A program made the position numbers and the translations under genes. A stretch of DNA of 64,000 nucleotides. Source: QHXM01 sp963697975 (GTDB lineage: Bacteria > Acidobacteriota > Blastocatellia > Pyrinomonadales > Pyrinomonadaceae). Of this stretch, positions 8,190 to 16,927 are shown piece after piece (the first letter of the stretch is position 1; every line of letters begins with the position of its first letter). The DNA lies in assembly GCA_963697975.1 (NCBI GenBank), contig OY969111.1, positions 2,294,001 through 2,358,000 of the forward strand, given 5' to 3'. The notes under the pieces were generated by a model. The model was given only the letters and a program-made list of their open reading frames with translations, made no database searches and was not told the origin of the DNA.

Positions 8190-8232
8190 GGCTCTCCTTC
8201 ATTCCGCAATCCGAAATCCGCATTCCGCAATC
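8144..8232. repeat. GATTGCGGATT-family palindrome spanning two coding genes
   Basis: Left arm CGATTGCGGATTTGGGATTG with a further tandem unit (8144-8178). The inverted right arm, ATTCCGCAATCCGAAATCCG with a further unit, runs 8201-8232. The start codon of the protease gene and the stop of the 114-residue gene lie in the loop. One arm therefore encodes the C-terminus of one protein and the other arm the N-terminus of the next. Confidence 0.85.
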
Positions 8233-8530
8233 GAGAGAGCGGCTCGACCTCTTCGGGCGAAAAGAAGAAACGATGGCCGGGCTGCCTGAGCATCCCTAAA
8301 TCGCGCCCCGGATCATCTTCGAGGACGACCGCGAAGTGAACGTTGTTCTCATAGTCCTGCTCGATTGATTCGATGACGGCAATCTTGCCCGCGAGCGCCA
8401 GATCGAAGATGTCGCCCCCGGCGCGTGGCCGCAGGACGACCGAGTCGCCCTGCTTGAGTTCGACGCCGGAGACCAGGACATGCTCTAGCGGCGTTCGCTC
8501 TTCCAGAAGTTGCCACTCCCATTCATTCAT
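8186..8530 (-). CDS. Conserved hydrogenase-operon protein of unknown function
   Basis: The product is 114 residues and soluble, with no signal peptide. It begins MNEWEWQLLEE and has a beta-rich middle: GVELKQGDSVVLRPRAGGD, IFDLALAGKIAVIESIEQD, NVHFAVVLEDDPGRDLG. It ends HRFFFSPEEVEPL plus a repeat-derived tail of about 15 residues. It overlaps the genes on both sides by four bases (ATGA type), so it is translationally coupled. Similar short proteins occur beside the maturation protease in group 1h operons (recollection). No activity can be assigned from the sequence. Confidence 0.75.
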   Translation of the reverse strand: MNEWEWQLLEERTPLEHVLVSGVELKQGDSVVLRPRAGGDIFDLALAGKIAVIESIEQDYENNVHFAVVLEDDPGRDLGMLRQPGHRFFFSPEEVEPLSRLRNADFGLRNEGEP

Positions 8531-9654
8531 AGCTCTTCTTCCTTCCTAAAGGGAAGGGCGCGCATCGCGCCGTGTAGTTTCATCAACTGCTCGGCGGGAA
8601 GCGTCTCGGTTCGTTCGAGCATTTGGCGCGCGCGCTCGTCAGCGCCGCGCATCTCTCGCTTCTCATCATCCGTCAACGTCATAATGCGAAGCGTCAGAAT
8701 CTCGTCTATCTCCGTTCCGTCGAAGAGGTCGCCCGCGCTTTCCGGCGCAATCTGCGGATAGTCGTAGAGAATAATCGGCGATGAGAGCATCATGTTGCGC
8801 TCTCCCTCAACGCCCACCAATACCGGCCATGTCCCCGTGTTGCGACACGAGGAGGCCGCCTCTCGGAACTCTTCGGGCGTATCGAGCAAGGATATGAACT
8901 CACCATCGCGCACGCCCAGGATGGTATGCGTCGAAGCCAGCGTATGCATCAACGCCTCGTCACGCTCCTGCCGATTGAGGATTGCGGATTGATGACCGCT
9001 GCTCAGGTCTACATCATCAAACGGCGTCAGATTCATGATGAGTATAGTGACCCTGAACAAGCGTTCCTTTGTCTCGTCAATCGGCAATCCGCAATCGGCA
9101 ATCCGCAATTCGATAGCGCCTTCGATAGTCTGCTGCTTTCTGACCAGCACCCCGACAACCTCGTCGTTCGACTCACGCAAAGGTTCTATCTCTTCCTTCG
9201 CCGGAAAGGTAAACATTATTCTTTGCGGCTGCGTGACGAGTTCACTCAGATTAAAACTCGCCGGGCTGATTTCACGATCAACTGCTTCCTGCCATGTTTG
9301 AAAAATACGATCACCGACCTCCAACGATGGCACTATCCGAAAATCATTACCAGAGATAGGAGCTTGCGCTTCGCCGTTGTTCCAATGCGCATTCGGCACG
9401 CCCACCTCGCGCGTCAGCAGGTGGAGAAACCGTATCTTCAACTCAAGCGTCGTTGATTCTGTTCCTTTGATTAGACACTCGGTCTGCATCGTCCACGCAT
9501 CCGTGCCGCCCCCGACGAGAGAGTAGGATTCAGGATAGAGCGCGCCGAAGTTGAACCGCTGCTGGTTCTTCACCGAAGACGGCCTGTATGGGTAGAGGAT
9601 ATACCCTTCATACAGCACGGCGGCGGCTATCTTTTCCACGAGATCAAAATTCAT
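8527..9654 (-). CDS. Conserved hydrogenase-operon protein of unknown function, 375 residues
   Basis: The start is placed at the ATG at 9654, which overlaps the DUF6084 stop by four bases; the in-frame extension upstream lies inside that gene. The protein begins MNFDLVEKIAAAVLYEGYIL, followed by a conserved-looking Y-R-P-S-S-V-K-N-x-x-R-F-N-F-G stretch. It ends with an acidic helical region (LTLRIMTLTDDEKREMRGAD). No membrane helix, signal peptide or metal motif is evident. It is a marker of group 1h operons in my recollection. Two arms of a palindromic repeat are embedded in frame, giving SGHQSAILNRQERD and IELRIADCGLPID. Confidence 0.78.
   Translation of the reverse strand: MNFDLVEKIAAAVLYEGYILYPYRPSSVKNQQRFNFGALYPESYSLVGGGTDAWTMQTECLIKGTESTTLELKIRFLHLLTREVGVPNAHWNNGEAQAPISGNDFRIVPSLEVGDRIFQTWQEAVDREISPASFNLSELVTQPQRIMFTFPAKEEIEPLRESNDEVVGVLVRKQQTIEGAIELRIADCGLPIDETKERLFRVTILIMNLTPFDDVDLSSGHQSAILNRQERDEALMHTLASTHTILGVRDGEFISLLDTPEEFREAASSCRNTGTWPVLVGVEGERNMMLSSPIILYDYPQIAPESAGDLFDGTEIDEILTLRIMTLTDDEKREMRGADERARQMLERTETLPAEQLMKLHGAMRALPFRKEEEL
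8972..9113. repeat. GATTGCGGATT-family inverted arms inside a coding gene
   Basis: CGATTGAGGATTGCGGATTG (8972-8991) and the inverted CGGCAATCCGCAATCGGCAA plus a further unit (9082-9110) are about 90 bases apart. Both are translated within the 375-residue protein. Confidence 0.7.
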
Positions 9655-10340
9655 GACGGCATGTTCCCCAGGACTTCTATCTCTTCGCCTGTCTCTTTGC
9701 CAGTCTCTTCCACAGGCGGAAGGATTTCTTCCAATGCCTGCTCCCACGTCGGAATCCCGCGTCGTCGCTTGTATTCATACAGACGGTCGAAGACATCGCG
9801 GCGCAAATTGAGCCAGGCCGAGTTTGGATAATAGATGTCCATCATCTCTTTCCAGACCCGCACGGGCAGACGATACTTGGCTTCGGTCTCCCACGAAATC
9901 TGCGCGACCTGTAATGCGCCGTCCGACGCTTCATAGAAAACAGTCCCGCTAAAGAGCAGTTCAATGGGAATCTCCCCGTCTTCCAGTCCGGCAAAATATT
10001 TCGTGGCGGCGACGTTGAAATCGAACGTGCATGGCACTTGAAGATCAACGACGGTGTTTCCGGTGAACGGCGGAATGTTGATGCTCGCATGAGTCCACAG
10101 CATCGTGCGAAGGGTCTGCCCCCAGCGCTCCGGCTCACCAAACAGATCATGAAGACGTTCTTGCTCTTCTGCGTTGTAACGACGGCGCGTCACTTCGAGT
10201 TGAATCTGGCAGCGCAGCGCGACCGTCTGAATCGGCTCCTCTGCGTCGGCGTTGACGACGCGGAGTTTCAGCGCCAGCAGCGGGGCGACTGCGTAAGGGA
10301 CGGCTTCAGCACCTTCTACTTGAAAGCTCAAATCAGGCAT
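9651..10340 (-). CDS. DUF6084-family protein
   Basis: The product is 229 residues, beginning MPDLSFQVEGAEAVPYAVAP. It is predicted all-beta, with segments such as LALKLRVVNADAEEPIQTVA, ALRCQIQLEVTRRRY and VDLQVPCTFDFNVAATKYFAGL. This matches what I recall as DUF6084, found next to DUF5947 in group 1h hydrogenase operons. It is soluble and unprocessed, with function unknown. The stop overlaps the start of the 375-residue gene. Confidence 0.75.
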   Translation of the reverse strand: MPDLSFQVEGAEAVPYAVAPLLALKLRVVNADAEEPIQTVALRCQIQLEVTRRRYNAEEQERLHDLFGEPERWGQTLRTMLWTHASINIPPFTGNTVVDLQVPCTFDFNVAATKYFAGLEDGEIPIELLFSGTVFYEASDGALQVAQISWETEAKYRLPVRVWKEMMDIYYPNSAWLNLRRDVFDRLYEYKRRRGIPTWEQALEEILPPVEETGKETGEEIEVLGNMPS

Positions 10341-10351
10341 GATTGAAAGTA

Positions 10352-10455
10352 AATAAGGTAAAAGGTAAAAGGCAAAAGGGTGGCTGAAACCACTTTTTCA
10401 GACTTAAAGGAATGGACTAATAGAATTGTTTTTATCCTTATCACTTTTGCCTTCT
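10352..10455. repeat. GGTAAAAGGCAAAAGG inverted repeat
   Basis: GGTAAAAGGTAAAAGGCAAA (10358-10377) faces the inverted TCCTTATCACTTTTGCCTTC (10435-10454). It fills the gap between the DUF5947 and DUF6084 genes and is another sequence family with the same palindromic design. Confidence 0.6.
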
Positions 10456-11151
10456 TCAACTTGCTCGCCTCTTCAGGTCGTCAAAAAATTTTACGATCTC
10501 CGCCCAGACCTCAGCGCCACCGGACAGTCCGCGCCAGTGCGCGCGGATTAATCCCACCAGCTTGTAGCATTCATCAATCGGGGCGAGAAAGTATTCGCGT
10601 GTGTTCTCCACACGATTGACGAGCAGGGCTTCAACGTCGGACTCCATCTTCTTCAGGATTGCGTTGTCCTGCACAATCTCGTCCCACGTGTCGAGAGAGA
10701 GCAGAGATTCGGTCGGGCCAGCCGGACTGGGATAGAGCGCGACCACTTTGCCGTCCGGCGTGCTGTGGAAGAAGAAGGCCATGTTAATCGGGAGAGCAAG
10801 GTTGTCCCACTGCGCGTCCGTCAACTGGAAATCCTGAAGGAAGCGTATGCGGCGAGGCACGCTCTTGTATTTCGTTTCCGATTGATTGCAGAACAGGACG
10901 GCGCAGGCTTGGCAGGAACAGATTATTTGACGGCTCTTCGGCTCAACCAGATGTTGATGATTGACTGCCAGTTCGGCGCTGCACATCTCGCAACGCTCGA
11001 CGACGGCACGCGCACGCACGAATCGCCGGAGAGCGGCGAAGGCTGACGACTCTGCCGGTTGCGGATTGCGGATTGCGGACGTACCGATTGCGGATTGCGG
11101 ATTGTGGATTTCGGATTCCTGGGAATCATCCTTCTCGTAGCTGCTTGTCAT
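10456..11151 (-). CDS. DUF5947-family protein with Cys/His metal site
   Basis: The product is 231 residues. After a repeat-derived N-terminus (residues about 15-33), the conserved part starts LRRFVRARAVVERCEMCSAEL. Residues C54, C57, H65 or H67, C78, C80 and C83 form a plausible zinc or Fe-S site (CEMC, CSCQAC). The rest includes IRFLQDFQLTDAQWDNLALP and FFFHSTPDGKVVALYPSPAG. DUF5947 occurs in group 1h hydrogenase operons, with function unknown. A role in electron transfer or maturation is possible but not shown. Confidence 0.8.
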   Translation of the reverse strand: MTSSYEKDDSQESEIHNPQSAIGTSAIRNPQPAESSAFAALRRFVRARAVVERCEMCSAELAVNHQHLVEPKSRQIICSCQACAVLFCNQSETKYKSVPRRIRFLQDFQLTDAQWDNLALPINMAFFFHSTPDGKVVALYPSPAGPTESLLSLDTWDEIVQDNAILKKMESDVEALLVNRVENTREYFLAPIDECYKLVGLIRAHWRGLSGGAEVWAEIVKFFDDLKRRAS

Positions 11152-11234
11152 GTTCTCACCACTTCGGAAATCAGAAGTTTATCTCACAACCCACCTGCTT
11201 CAATCCGCAATCCGAAATCCGCATTCCGCAATTG
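11054..11234. repeat. GATTGCGGATT-family palindrome at the DUF5947 start
   Basis: Tandem units CGGTTGCGGATTGCGGATTG and CGATTGCGGATTGCGGATTG (11056-11118) are in frame in DUF5947. The inverted arm CAATCCGCAATCCGAAATCC plus a unit (11201-11232) lies in the leader, so the start codon sits in the loop. Confidence 0.8.
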
Positions 11235-11236
11235 AT

Positions 11237-11464
11237 TCAGGCTGGCGGCATGTTCGGGCTGTCCGGGTCTATCGGGTCTTCGCTATCAGGATTGATGCTC
11301 GTAGAATCTCTGGCCGTCGAAGTACCGGCGGGTCGGTCTGCGCCCGTCTCACCGGCATCGTGGCGACCGTGTTCTTTCCCTCCCATCGAACTCTTTTCCT
11401 CGCCCTTGCCTGTGCCCCAATCGTGCGACGGCGATTCGCTCTTACTCTCATGCTCTTCCGACAT
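11237..11464 (-). CDS. Small hydrophilic hydrogenase-operon protein
   Basis: The product is 75 residues, highly polar and probably disordered, rich in Ser, Glu, Gly and Asp. It ends in a Pro-rich DPIDPDSPNMPPA. A near-ideal ribosome site (AAGGAGG) lies 9 bases before the ATG at 11464, which is why it is kept as real despite low complexity. It lies between the NifU/Rieske-like gene and DUF5947, in the same orientation. Function unknown. Confidence 0.65.
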   Translation of the reverse strand: MSEEHESKSESPSHDWGTGKGEEKSSMGGKEHGRHDAGETGADRPAGTSTARDSTSINPDSEDPIDPDSPNMPPA

Positions 11465-11520
11465 TGCTCTTATCCTCCTTAATTATTCGTGAGAGAGTTT
11501 TTTTGACTCTCCAACACATC

Positions 11521-12411
11521 TTAATTGGTCGCCAGATGAGGCACGGCCACTTTCGTCTGGCCCTGCTCAATCAACAGCGGGAACGGCTCAAGATAAAGGT
11601 CTGACTTGCCAGAAGCTCTTCCGGCACGCTCGACCTCGTAGCCCTGCCCGCAGGTGGGGCAGATGAGCGTCGCGGATTCAAGCCGCGCCTCCTGCAAGGT
11701 CTGACCGCAGCCGGGGCAAAGATTTCCGTAGGCGTAGAACGTTTCTCCCAGACGGCAGAAGAGAACCGGGCGTCCGCTGACATCCAAAGCCCTCACGGAA
11801 TTTTGGGCGAGCGATTCAAGACCGAGGACGCCTTCCCATTTGCCGTTGTCGTTTGCGGGCTGTGCTCCATCAACCTTGCTGCTTCTGGATTTACCTAATT
11901 GCACCAGACCGTTTGATGACGGCTGCTCCACGACACCTTCGACTTCAATCCCGGTGATGTCCGGCGCGGCTTCATAGATGGCTTCTTCAATCGCCAGCTT
12001 GAGCGTCATCGCTGACGATGGACACCCGTCACAGCTTCCTTTCATGCGGAGACGGACTGCTCCATCCGTCACGCCAAGCAACTCCACATCGCCCCCGTGT
12101 GAGCCTAAGTACGGGCGCACCTTGTCCAAAGCCCCCATCACACGAGCTTCCAATTCGACCGGGTGAAGCCCATACAGCAGAAGCAGGCTCGCGACCAAAC
12201 CGTCTCGCGCGAAATTATCGAAGAGGGCATAGCCCGGCTCTCCTGCCTCTGCCACGACCTCCATCAATCGCTCAAGCCCCGCGCCGTGAAACTCCATCAG
12301 CGTCTGCACAAGCTCAATCGCCTTTGCACGCGTATCCGGGTCGGCCACCTGCTCGATCTCGCGGATCAACTCGTCAACCCGCTGAACCCGTTTTTGAAAT
12401 TCTTTATCCAT
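11521..12411 (-). CDS. NifU-domain protein with Rieske-like C-terminal domain
   Basis: The product is 296 residues. A helical N-terminal part covers about residues 1-90. A NifU C-terminal-type domain follows at about 93-162, with SCDGCPSSAMTLK (C127, C130) as the Fe-S-binding pair. The end (about 195-296) resembles a Rieske ferredoxin fold (FYAYGNLCPGCGQTL, LICPTCGQGYEV). Here the usual C-x-H and C-x-x-H ligands are replaced by two C-x-x-C pairs (C232/C235, C251/C254). Such genes directly follow the structural genes of group 1h hydrogenases and are proposed electron-transfer partners. It lies 151 bases after hhyL. Confidence 0.88.
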   Translation of the reverse strand: MDKEFQKRVQRVDELIREIEQVADPDTRAKAIELVQTLMEFHGAGLERLMEVVAEAGEPGYALFDNFARDGLVASLLLLYGLHPVELEARVMGALDKVRPYLGSHGGDVELLGVTDGAVRLRMKGSCDGCPSSAMTLKLAIEEAIYEAAPDITGIEVEGVVEQPSSNGLVQLGKSRSSKVDGAQPANDNGKWEGVLGLESLAQNSVRALDVSGRPVLFCRLGETFYAYGNLCPGCGQTLQEARLESATLICPTCGQGYEVERAGRASGKSDLYLEPFPLLIEQGQTKVAVPHLATN

Positions 12412-12419
12412 AGAAGAAG

Positions 12420-12558
12420 TGATGGGTGATAGGTGATGGGTGATGGTTTCTAAGTGATAGGTGATGGGTGATGGGTGATAAGAAAGACCTGTTGTTTTCT
12501 CCTATCACCCATCACCTATCACCCATCACCTGTTATCCATCACCCATCACTCATCACT
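12420..12558. repeat. GGTGATGGGTGAT palindrome between hhyL and the NifU-domain gene
   Basis: Four or more units of GATGGGTGATAGGTGATGGG type (12421-12480) face inverted units of CCTATCACCCATCACCTATC type (12502-12557), around a loop containing AGACCTGTTGTTTTC. The arms are long and near-complementary, so a strong mRNA hairpin is expected. A second copy with a very similar loop lies at 32474-32556 in the graspetide locus. Confidence 0.85.
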
Positions 12559-12562
12559 GCTC

Positions 12563-14371
12563 TTATTTCATTGCCCCGAACATCGGCGAATGGCGAGTCT
12601 CAAGGGTCTTGCCGTTGCCGAGGTACATGTGAACGCCGCAGGGCAGGCACGGGTCAAAGCTTCTGACGGCGCGCATGATGTCTATGCCCTTGAAGTTTTC
12701 CGGCCCGTTCTCTTCAAAGATGGGCGTGTTCTGCACGGCATCTTCGTAGGGACCGGGCGTGCCGTAGATGTCGCGCGGGTTGGCGTTCCACGGCGTCGGC
12801 GGGTACGGGTGATAGTTGGCGATCTTGCCATCGCGGATGACGACGTGATGCGAAAGCACGCCGCGCACCGCTTCGTGGAAGCCGCAGCCGATGGCATCTT
12901 CCGGCACTTTGAACTCTGACCATGTTTTAGTGCGACCAGCGTGCAACTCGGCCAGCGCCTGTTCGGCAAAGTGCAGAGCAGCCGCAGCCGCGTAAGCCTG
13001 AAAGTAGGTGCGGGCGCGGTCGCGCTCAATCGCGTTTGACCACTTCGGAATCTTCCACTCGAACTCGACCTCCGGTTTGAGCGAAGTCTTCGGCAGATAA
13101 ATCTTCACACTCTGGCCGGTGGCCTTGATGTAGCCGATGTCTACCTTGCCCGCCAGCGCCGTCGCCCAGAGACGTGCAATCGGGCCGCCGCCCGTATCGA
13201 GCGCGAGGTATTTGCTGCCGCCTCCCTGTTCGCCCTCGTGATACCAGCGCGGCGACATGACCCATGTGTACTTGCTGTCAAAATCGCGCTTCTGCGGGCG
13301 TGGAATCGTCGTCTGATTCCAGGGATGGTTGCGATCCACAGGGTTTCCGAGCGGGTCGTTCTTGACGAACATCTCCTCGTTCTCCCAGCCGTCATAGTAT
13401 GAACTCCCCAAAAGGATGCGGATGCCGAGATTGATGTCAACCAGATTGGTCGTGACCAACTTGCCGTCCACCACGATGCCCGGCGTGACGAACATCTTGT
13501 TGCCCCACGCATCCATGTTCTCGTATTTGTAGTCGCAAACTTCCGGGTCGTTGAACGAACCCCAGCAACCGAGCAGGATGCGACGCTGGCCGACCTTCTC
13601 ATAACCCGGCAGCGCTTCGTAGAAGAAGTCAAACAAATCGTCATGCAGCGGCACAACCTTCTTCATGAACTCGACGTAGCGCATCAGACGCACCATGTAG
13701 TCCGTGAAGAGTTGAACGGTCGGGACAGTGCCGACGCCGCCCGGATAAAGCGTCGAGGGATGGACGTGGCGGCCTTCCATCAGGCAGAACATCTCGCGCG
13801 TGTATCGGCTCACATGCAGCGTCTCGCGGTAGAACTCGCCGCTGAACGGATTGAGCGCGACCATGATGTCGCCGATGGTCTTGTAGCCGTGATCCGCCGC
13901 GTGCGGGGCTGCGGTCGTTTTGGCTTTCTCCCAAACACCCGGATTCGTTTCCTTGACCATCTGCTCGCAGAAGTCCACGCCGACGAGATTGTCCTGAAAG
14001 ATATTGTGATCGAACATGTATTCGGCGGCTTCGCCGAGATTGACGATCCATTCGCCGAGTGCTGGCGGTCGGACGTTGAAGGCCATGTTCTGCGCGTAGC
14101 AGGCGCAGGTAGCGTGATTGTCGCCGCAGATGCCGCAGATGCGGCTGGTGATGAAATGCGCGTCACGAGGGTCTTTGCCCTTCATGAAGATTGAGTAGCC
14201 GCGAAAGATCGAGGAGGTCGAGTAGCACTCGGCGACCTCCTTGTTGGCAAAGTCAATCTTGGTGTAAATGCCGAGGCTGCCGACGATGCGGGTAATCGGG
14301 TCCCAGTTCATGTCTACCAAAGTCCTCGGCTTGGCCGGAGCCTTTGTGCTCGTCGTTGTTGTCGTACTCAT
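12563..14371 (-). CDS. hhyL: [NiFe]-hydrogenase group 1h large subunit
   Basis: This is the catalytic subunit of the high-affinity, oxygen-tolerant uptake hydrogenase that oxidises trace H2. The product is 602 residues. The L1 motif RICGICGDNH (C79, C82) and the L2 motif DPCLPCGVH (C575, C578, H581) provide the NiFe ligands. A 21-residue tail follows H581, the likely target of the maturation protease in this operon. The stretch after L1 (ATCACYAQNMAFNVRPPALG) is typical of group 1h. A ribosome site AGAGGAG precedes the ATG. It follows hhyS by 15 bases. Confidence 0.97.
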   Translation of the reverse strand: MSTTTTTSTKAPAKPRTLVDMNWDPITRIVGSLGIYTKIDFANKEVAECYSTSSIFRGYSIFMKGKDPRDAHFITSRICGICGDNHATCACYAQNMAFNVRPPALGEWIVNLGEAAEYMFDHNIFQDNLVGVDFCEQMVKETNPGVWEKAKTTAAPHAADHGYKTIGDIMVALNPFSGEFYRETLHVSRYTREMFCLMEGRHVHPSTLYPGGVGTVPTVQLFTDYMVRLMRYVEFMKKVVPLHDDLFDFFYEALPGYEKVGQRRILLGCWGSFNDPEVCDYKYENMDAWGNKMFVTPGIVVDGKLVTTNLVDINLGIRILLGSSYYDGWENEEMFVKNDPLGNPVDRNHPWNQTTIPRPQKRDFDSKYTWVMSPRWYHEGEQGGGSKYLALDTGGGPIARLWATALAGKVDIGYIKATGQSVKIYLPKTSLKPEVEFEWKIPKWSNAIERDRARTYFQAYAAAAALHFAEQALAELHAGRTKTWSEFKVPEDAIGCGFHEAVRGVLSHHVVIRDGKIANYHPYPPTPWNANPRDIYGTPGPYEDAVQNTPIFEENGPENFKGIDIMRAVRSFDPCLPCGVHMYLGNGKTLETRHSPMFGAMK

Positions 14372-14386
14372 CTTTGTAGCTCCTCT

Positions 14387-15451
<1,065 letters not shown>

Positions 15452-15786
15452 GGTTGGTCCTCCTTCTTGCTATCCGTTGTCATTGCTGGTTGATGTTGGT
15501 GGGCCTGCCAGATTGCTTTCGCAAACCGGAGGGCGCGCAAGCATCAGCCTCCTGTTTCAAACAGTCGGGGCTTTCTGCCTACCCTTTGTTCAAACGACCC
15601 TGGGTTCGCGCTACTACTAAGTTAATGCAAAGAGAGGAATATCTTTTCCGTAAGCTGGGGGAGCTACGGAACAGTGGGGGAATTAAGAAAACAATTATCT
15701 ACTGGGACGTATTGAGCGATAGTCTAACGCCGCTTTCTTTCGCGTGTCAATAAATCCAACCCGAATTGATACGACAGCCGCGCCTG
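15452..15786. promoter_or_regulatory. Upstream region of the hydrogenase operon
   Basis: About 335 bases without a convincing gene, between hhyS and msrB (both leftward). It must hold the operon promoter, but I could not identify a clear sigma-70 or sigma-54 element. Open frames crossing it lack a ribosome site and any recognisable product. Confidence 0.4.
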
Positions 15787-16185
15787 CTACTCTTCCTTAT
15801 CCAGTTTAAGTACGACGGAGTTGATGCAGTAGCGCAGGCCGGTCGGCTGTGGGCCGTCTGTGAAGACGTGGCCGAGATGCGCGTCGCAATTGCCGCACAA
15901 GACCTCCACGCGGCGCATCCCGTGACTGGTATCAACTTCCGTGCGAACGTTGTCACCCTCCGAAGGCTCTGTGAAACTCGGCCAGCCGCAGCCCGAATCG
16001 AACTTCGCGTCCGATTTGAACAGCTCGTTGCCGCAGGCCACACACTGGTACGTCCCCTCATCCTTCGAGTCGTAGTATTCACCCGTGAACGGTCTCTCCG
16101 TTCCCTTTTGTCTGGCGACACGGTATTGCTCAGGCGTCAATTGCTGCCGCCACTCTTCTTCGGTTTTGACGATTTTTTCCTTCAA
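15787..16185 (-). CDS. msrB: Peptide-methionine (R)-S-oxide reductase MsrB
   Basis: MsrB reduces methionine-R-sulfoxide in proteins. The product is 132 residues, a normal single-domain size. The zinc site is C48/C51 (CVAC) and C97/C100 (CGNC). The catalytic cysteine is C120 in RYCINS. The signatures SGCGWPSF and HLGHVF are present. No signal peptide, so cytoplasmic. It stands alone between the hydrogenase operon promoter and a release-factor-like gene. Confidence 0.97.
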   Translation of the reverse strand: MKEKIVKTEEEWRQQLTPEQYRVARQKGTERPFTGEYYDSKDEGTYQCVACGNELFKSDAKFDSGCGWPSFTEPSEGDNVRTEVDTSHGMRRVEVLCGNCDAHLGHVFTDGPQPTGLRYCINSVVLKLDKEE

Positions 16186-16412
16186 ACGGAAATCCTTTCC
16201 GTACGATTCGCGAGGTTACTTCTCAAAGCCCTGTGGCTGGAAAATTCGGGGCTTTTCTTCAAAGGTGCTGTTGGAGAATGACTGCTACTCGTTTCATTAG
16301 TGTGTCTATTGGTTGAGAATCTTGTGGATATTACGAGCGACGGGGCAGGTCTGGTTTTCTGTCCCATCGATCACTGACCTGATAGGACGCACACGGCAAG
16401 GGCAGATACCGC

Positions 16413-16760
16413 TCATTCATCCGTAGACGGCTTGGAACGTAATCGCTTGATGTTCGAGCGCCGCGACTTCTCTTCAAGGGTACGATTTTTCGCGCTGCGG
16501 GGGACGCGCGTGGGAACGCGACTGGCGGGACGATGGTTCAATTTCTCCACCTTTTCGCGGAGCTTTCTTAAGCAGTGAGCTTTATTCTGGTGCTGGCTGC
16601 GCTCCGCGCGGGAGGTGACGACCAAGCCTGTTGGCAGGTGCTTGAGCCGGACGGCGCTTTCCGTCTTGTTGACATGCTGGCCGCCGGGGCCGCTCGCACG
16701 GAAAGTATCCATCAAGCATTCCCGCAGCAAGTCTTCATCTGATTCCGGAAGTAAGATCAT
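16413..16760 (-). CDS. GGQ-domain release-factor-like protein
   Basis: The product is 115 residues and corresponds only to the peptidyl-tRNA hydrolysis domain of class-I release factors. GGQ lies at residues 26-28 in FRASGPGGQHVNKTESAVRL, followed by VTSRAERSQHQNK and a basic tail (KNRTLEEKSRRSNIKRLRSK). Codon-recognition domains are absent. This architecture fits stand-alone ribosome-rescue factors such as ArfB/YaeJ or PrfH relatives. The basic tail would bind the mRNA channel in the ArfB model. Which subfamily applies is uncertain. Confidence 0.85.
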   Translation of the reverse strand: MILLPESDEDLLRECLMDTFRASGPGGQHVNKTESAVRLKHLPTGLVVTSRAERSQHQNKAHCLRKLREKVEKLNHRPASRVPTRVPRSAKNRTLEEKSRRSNIKRLRSKPSTDE

Positions 16761-16927
16761 TCATACCTCATAACCGAATAGCTGATGAGACCTCAGCTAT
16801 TTTACCTGCGAAGCAATGCTCCCCGGATGAAGTTCGACTCAAAATATTGCGCTATTTATTTTCCCGGCTCAAGGCGCGGCTGCCGTCTCTTTTCTACGAC
16901 CGTGTAGGTTCTCTCGTAAACGCCTTA

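Noticed and set aside
8527..9747. Longer start for the 375-residue hydrogenase-operon protein
   Set aside because: The extension lies inside the DUF6084 gene and is Arg-rich. The ATGA overlap at 9651-9654 gives a natural coupled start.
12420..12558. Tandem GGTGATGGGTGAT units resembling a CRISPR array
   Set aside because: The units are adjacent, without unique spacers, and the block is an inverted repeat. No cas gene is nearby.
15452..15786. Sigma-54 promoter for the hydrogenase operon
   Set aside because: I looked for GG-N10-GC elements on the minus strand upstream of hhyS and found none convincing.
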